Of a stretch of DNA of 6,215 bases, positions 5,497 through 6,215 are shown one piece after another (the first letter of the stretch is position 1; every line of letters begins with the position of its first letter). Source of the DNA: Chloroflexota bacterium (GTDB lineage Bacteria > Chloroflexota > FW602-bin22 > JAMCYS01); the NCBI GenBank assembly GCA_021847625.1, contig JAJZQK010000220.1:1-6215 (forward strand), in the 5' to 3' direction. The notes under the pieces are model-generated. The model did not search any database and was not told where the DNA came from. It worked only from the letters and a program-made list of their open reading frames with translations. The translations under genes and the position numbers were made by a program.

Positions 5497-6215
5497 ATGG
5501 CACATATGACGATCCGAGCGGCCCTTTCCGAGGGGGCCGCTCTTCTGCATCAAGGGGGGATAGACGAGCCGCGGCTGGTGGCCGAGGTGCTGCTCGCCCA
5601 CGCCCTCGACCTTGACCGGGCGCGCCTCTACGCCCGGATGGACCAGCCTCTCGGCCAGGAGGCGTTGAGGCGCTGGCAGGAGGTGCTCGCTCGTGCTCTG
5701 CAGCACGAGCCCGTGGCCTACATCACCGGCCACCGTGAGTTCTACGGCCTCGACCTCTACGTCGACGGCAACGTGCTCATCCCCCGTCCCGAGACCGAAA
5801 CGCTAGTGGAGGAGGCCCTCGCCTGGTCCCGGGCCTTCGTCGCCAGGGCTGGTTCCCCGCCCACCATCGTGGACGTCGGCACCGGCAGCGGCGCCATCGC
5901 CGTCAGCCTGGCCGTGCATCTACCGGGGACGACGGTCTACGCCGTCGACATATCGGCCGACGCCCTGCGCGTGGCCAAGCGCAACGCCCATCAGCACGGA
6001 GTCACCGACCAGGTGGTCTTCCTACACGGCGACCTGCTGGCGCCCCTGGTCCACCACGTCGACCTCATCTGCGCCAACCTCCCCTACCTGACCGAGGAGG
6101 AGATGCGGCGGTTGCCCCCCCACATCGCCAAGCACGAGCCCGGCGAGGCGTTGGCCGCCGGAATCGACGGGCTGGACGTCTACAGGGCTCTCCTCGCCCA
6201 GCCTCACGCCAAGCT
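5497..6215 (+). CDS. prmC: Release factor glutamine methyltransferase PrmC, N-terminal part
   Basis: PrmC uses S-adenosylmethionine to methylate the Gln of the GGQ motif in RF1 and RF2. The window holds 239 codons, open at the right edge; E. coli PrmC has 277 residues. An N-terminal helical substrate-binding domain (about 5-85, ending PVAYITGHREFYG) is followed by VLIPRPETE (93-101), the SAM-binding motif I DVGTGSGAIA (126-135), acidic Asp151 at the end of the next strand, and Asp179. The catalytic tetrapeptide reads Asn194-Leu-Pro-Tyr197 instead of the usual NPPY; the rest argues strongly for PrmC over another methyltransferase. The start is ATG 5497, with ATG 5506 as an in-frame alternative. 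Neither has a clear Shine-Dalgarno, so translation may depend on ribosomes finishing prfA. Confidence 0.94.
   Translation, partial: MAHMTIRAALSEGAALLHQGGIDEPRLVAEVLLAHALDLDRARLYARMDQPLGQEALRRWQEVLARALQHEPVAYITGHREFYGLDLYVDGNVLIPRPETETLVEEALAWSRAFVARAGSPPTIVDVGTGSGAIAVSLAVHLPGTTVYAVDISADALRVAKRNAHQHGVTDQVVFLHGDLLAPLVHHVDLICANLPYLTEEEMRRLPPHIAKHEPGEALAAGIDGLDVYRALLAQPHAK

Overview
The window is high in G+C and carries five genes of ordinary bacterial type. Two run leftwards: the start of an Nramp-type metal transporter and, just upstream of it in transcription, a complete MgtE-type magnesium channel with extra PRC-barrel domains. Three run rightwards: a zinc-dependent alcohol/formaldehyde dehydrogenase, prfA (release factor 1) and the first 239 codons of prmC (release factor methyltransferase). 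High G+C, strong AGGAGG-type ribosome binding sites, and an MgtE with PRC domains next to Nramp suggest a deep-branching high-G+C bacterium. Chloroflexota (Thermomicrobia-like) or a deep actinobacterium fits best, but this is a guess from memory of gene layout, not a computed placement.

Layout. Positions 1-79 (minus) hold the N-terminus of the Nramp protein. A gap of about 120 bases with one short hairpin follows, then the 601-residue MgtE-like protein at 205-2010 (minus). Bases 2011-2867 are an 857-base divergent spacer with no convincing gene. It holds a candidate minus-strand promoter, several short hairpins or palindromes, and an imperfect 24-bp dyad next to the dehydrogenase start. The dehydrogenase (2868-4103, GTG start) ends at a strong perfect-stem intrinsic terminator (4133-4167). 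Bases 4168-4397 are the prfA control region: inverted repeats, a near-consensus promoter (TATAAT at 4281-4286) and a long two-tier hairpin that occupies most of the 5' leader. prfA (4398-5483) and prmC (5497 to the window edge) follow as a tight pair.

How the genes work together. MgtE and Nramp probably form a divalent-cation transport unit with cytosolic sensing domains. RF1 terminates translation at UAA/UAG, and PrmC methylates the Gln of its GGQ motif, so the prfA-prmC pair is enzyme plus substrate. The dehydrogenase stands alone between spacer and terminator, with no pathway partner in view.

The least explained items are the nested hairpin leader of prfA, the MgtE pore that lacks the usual metal-binding residues, the long spacer upstream of mgtE, and the NLPY (instead of NPPY) motif in PrmC. 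I found no mobile element, CRISPR array, tRNA or rRNA, and no sign of a wholly new multi-gene system.
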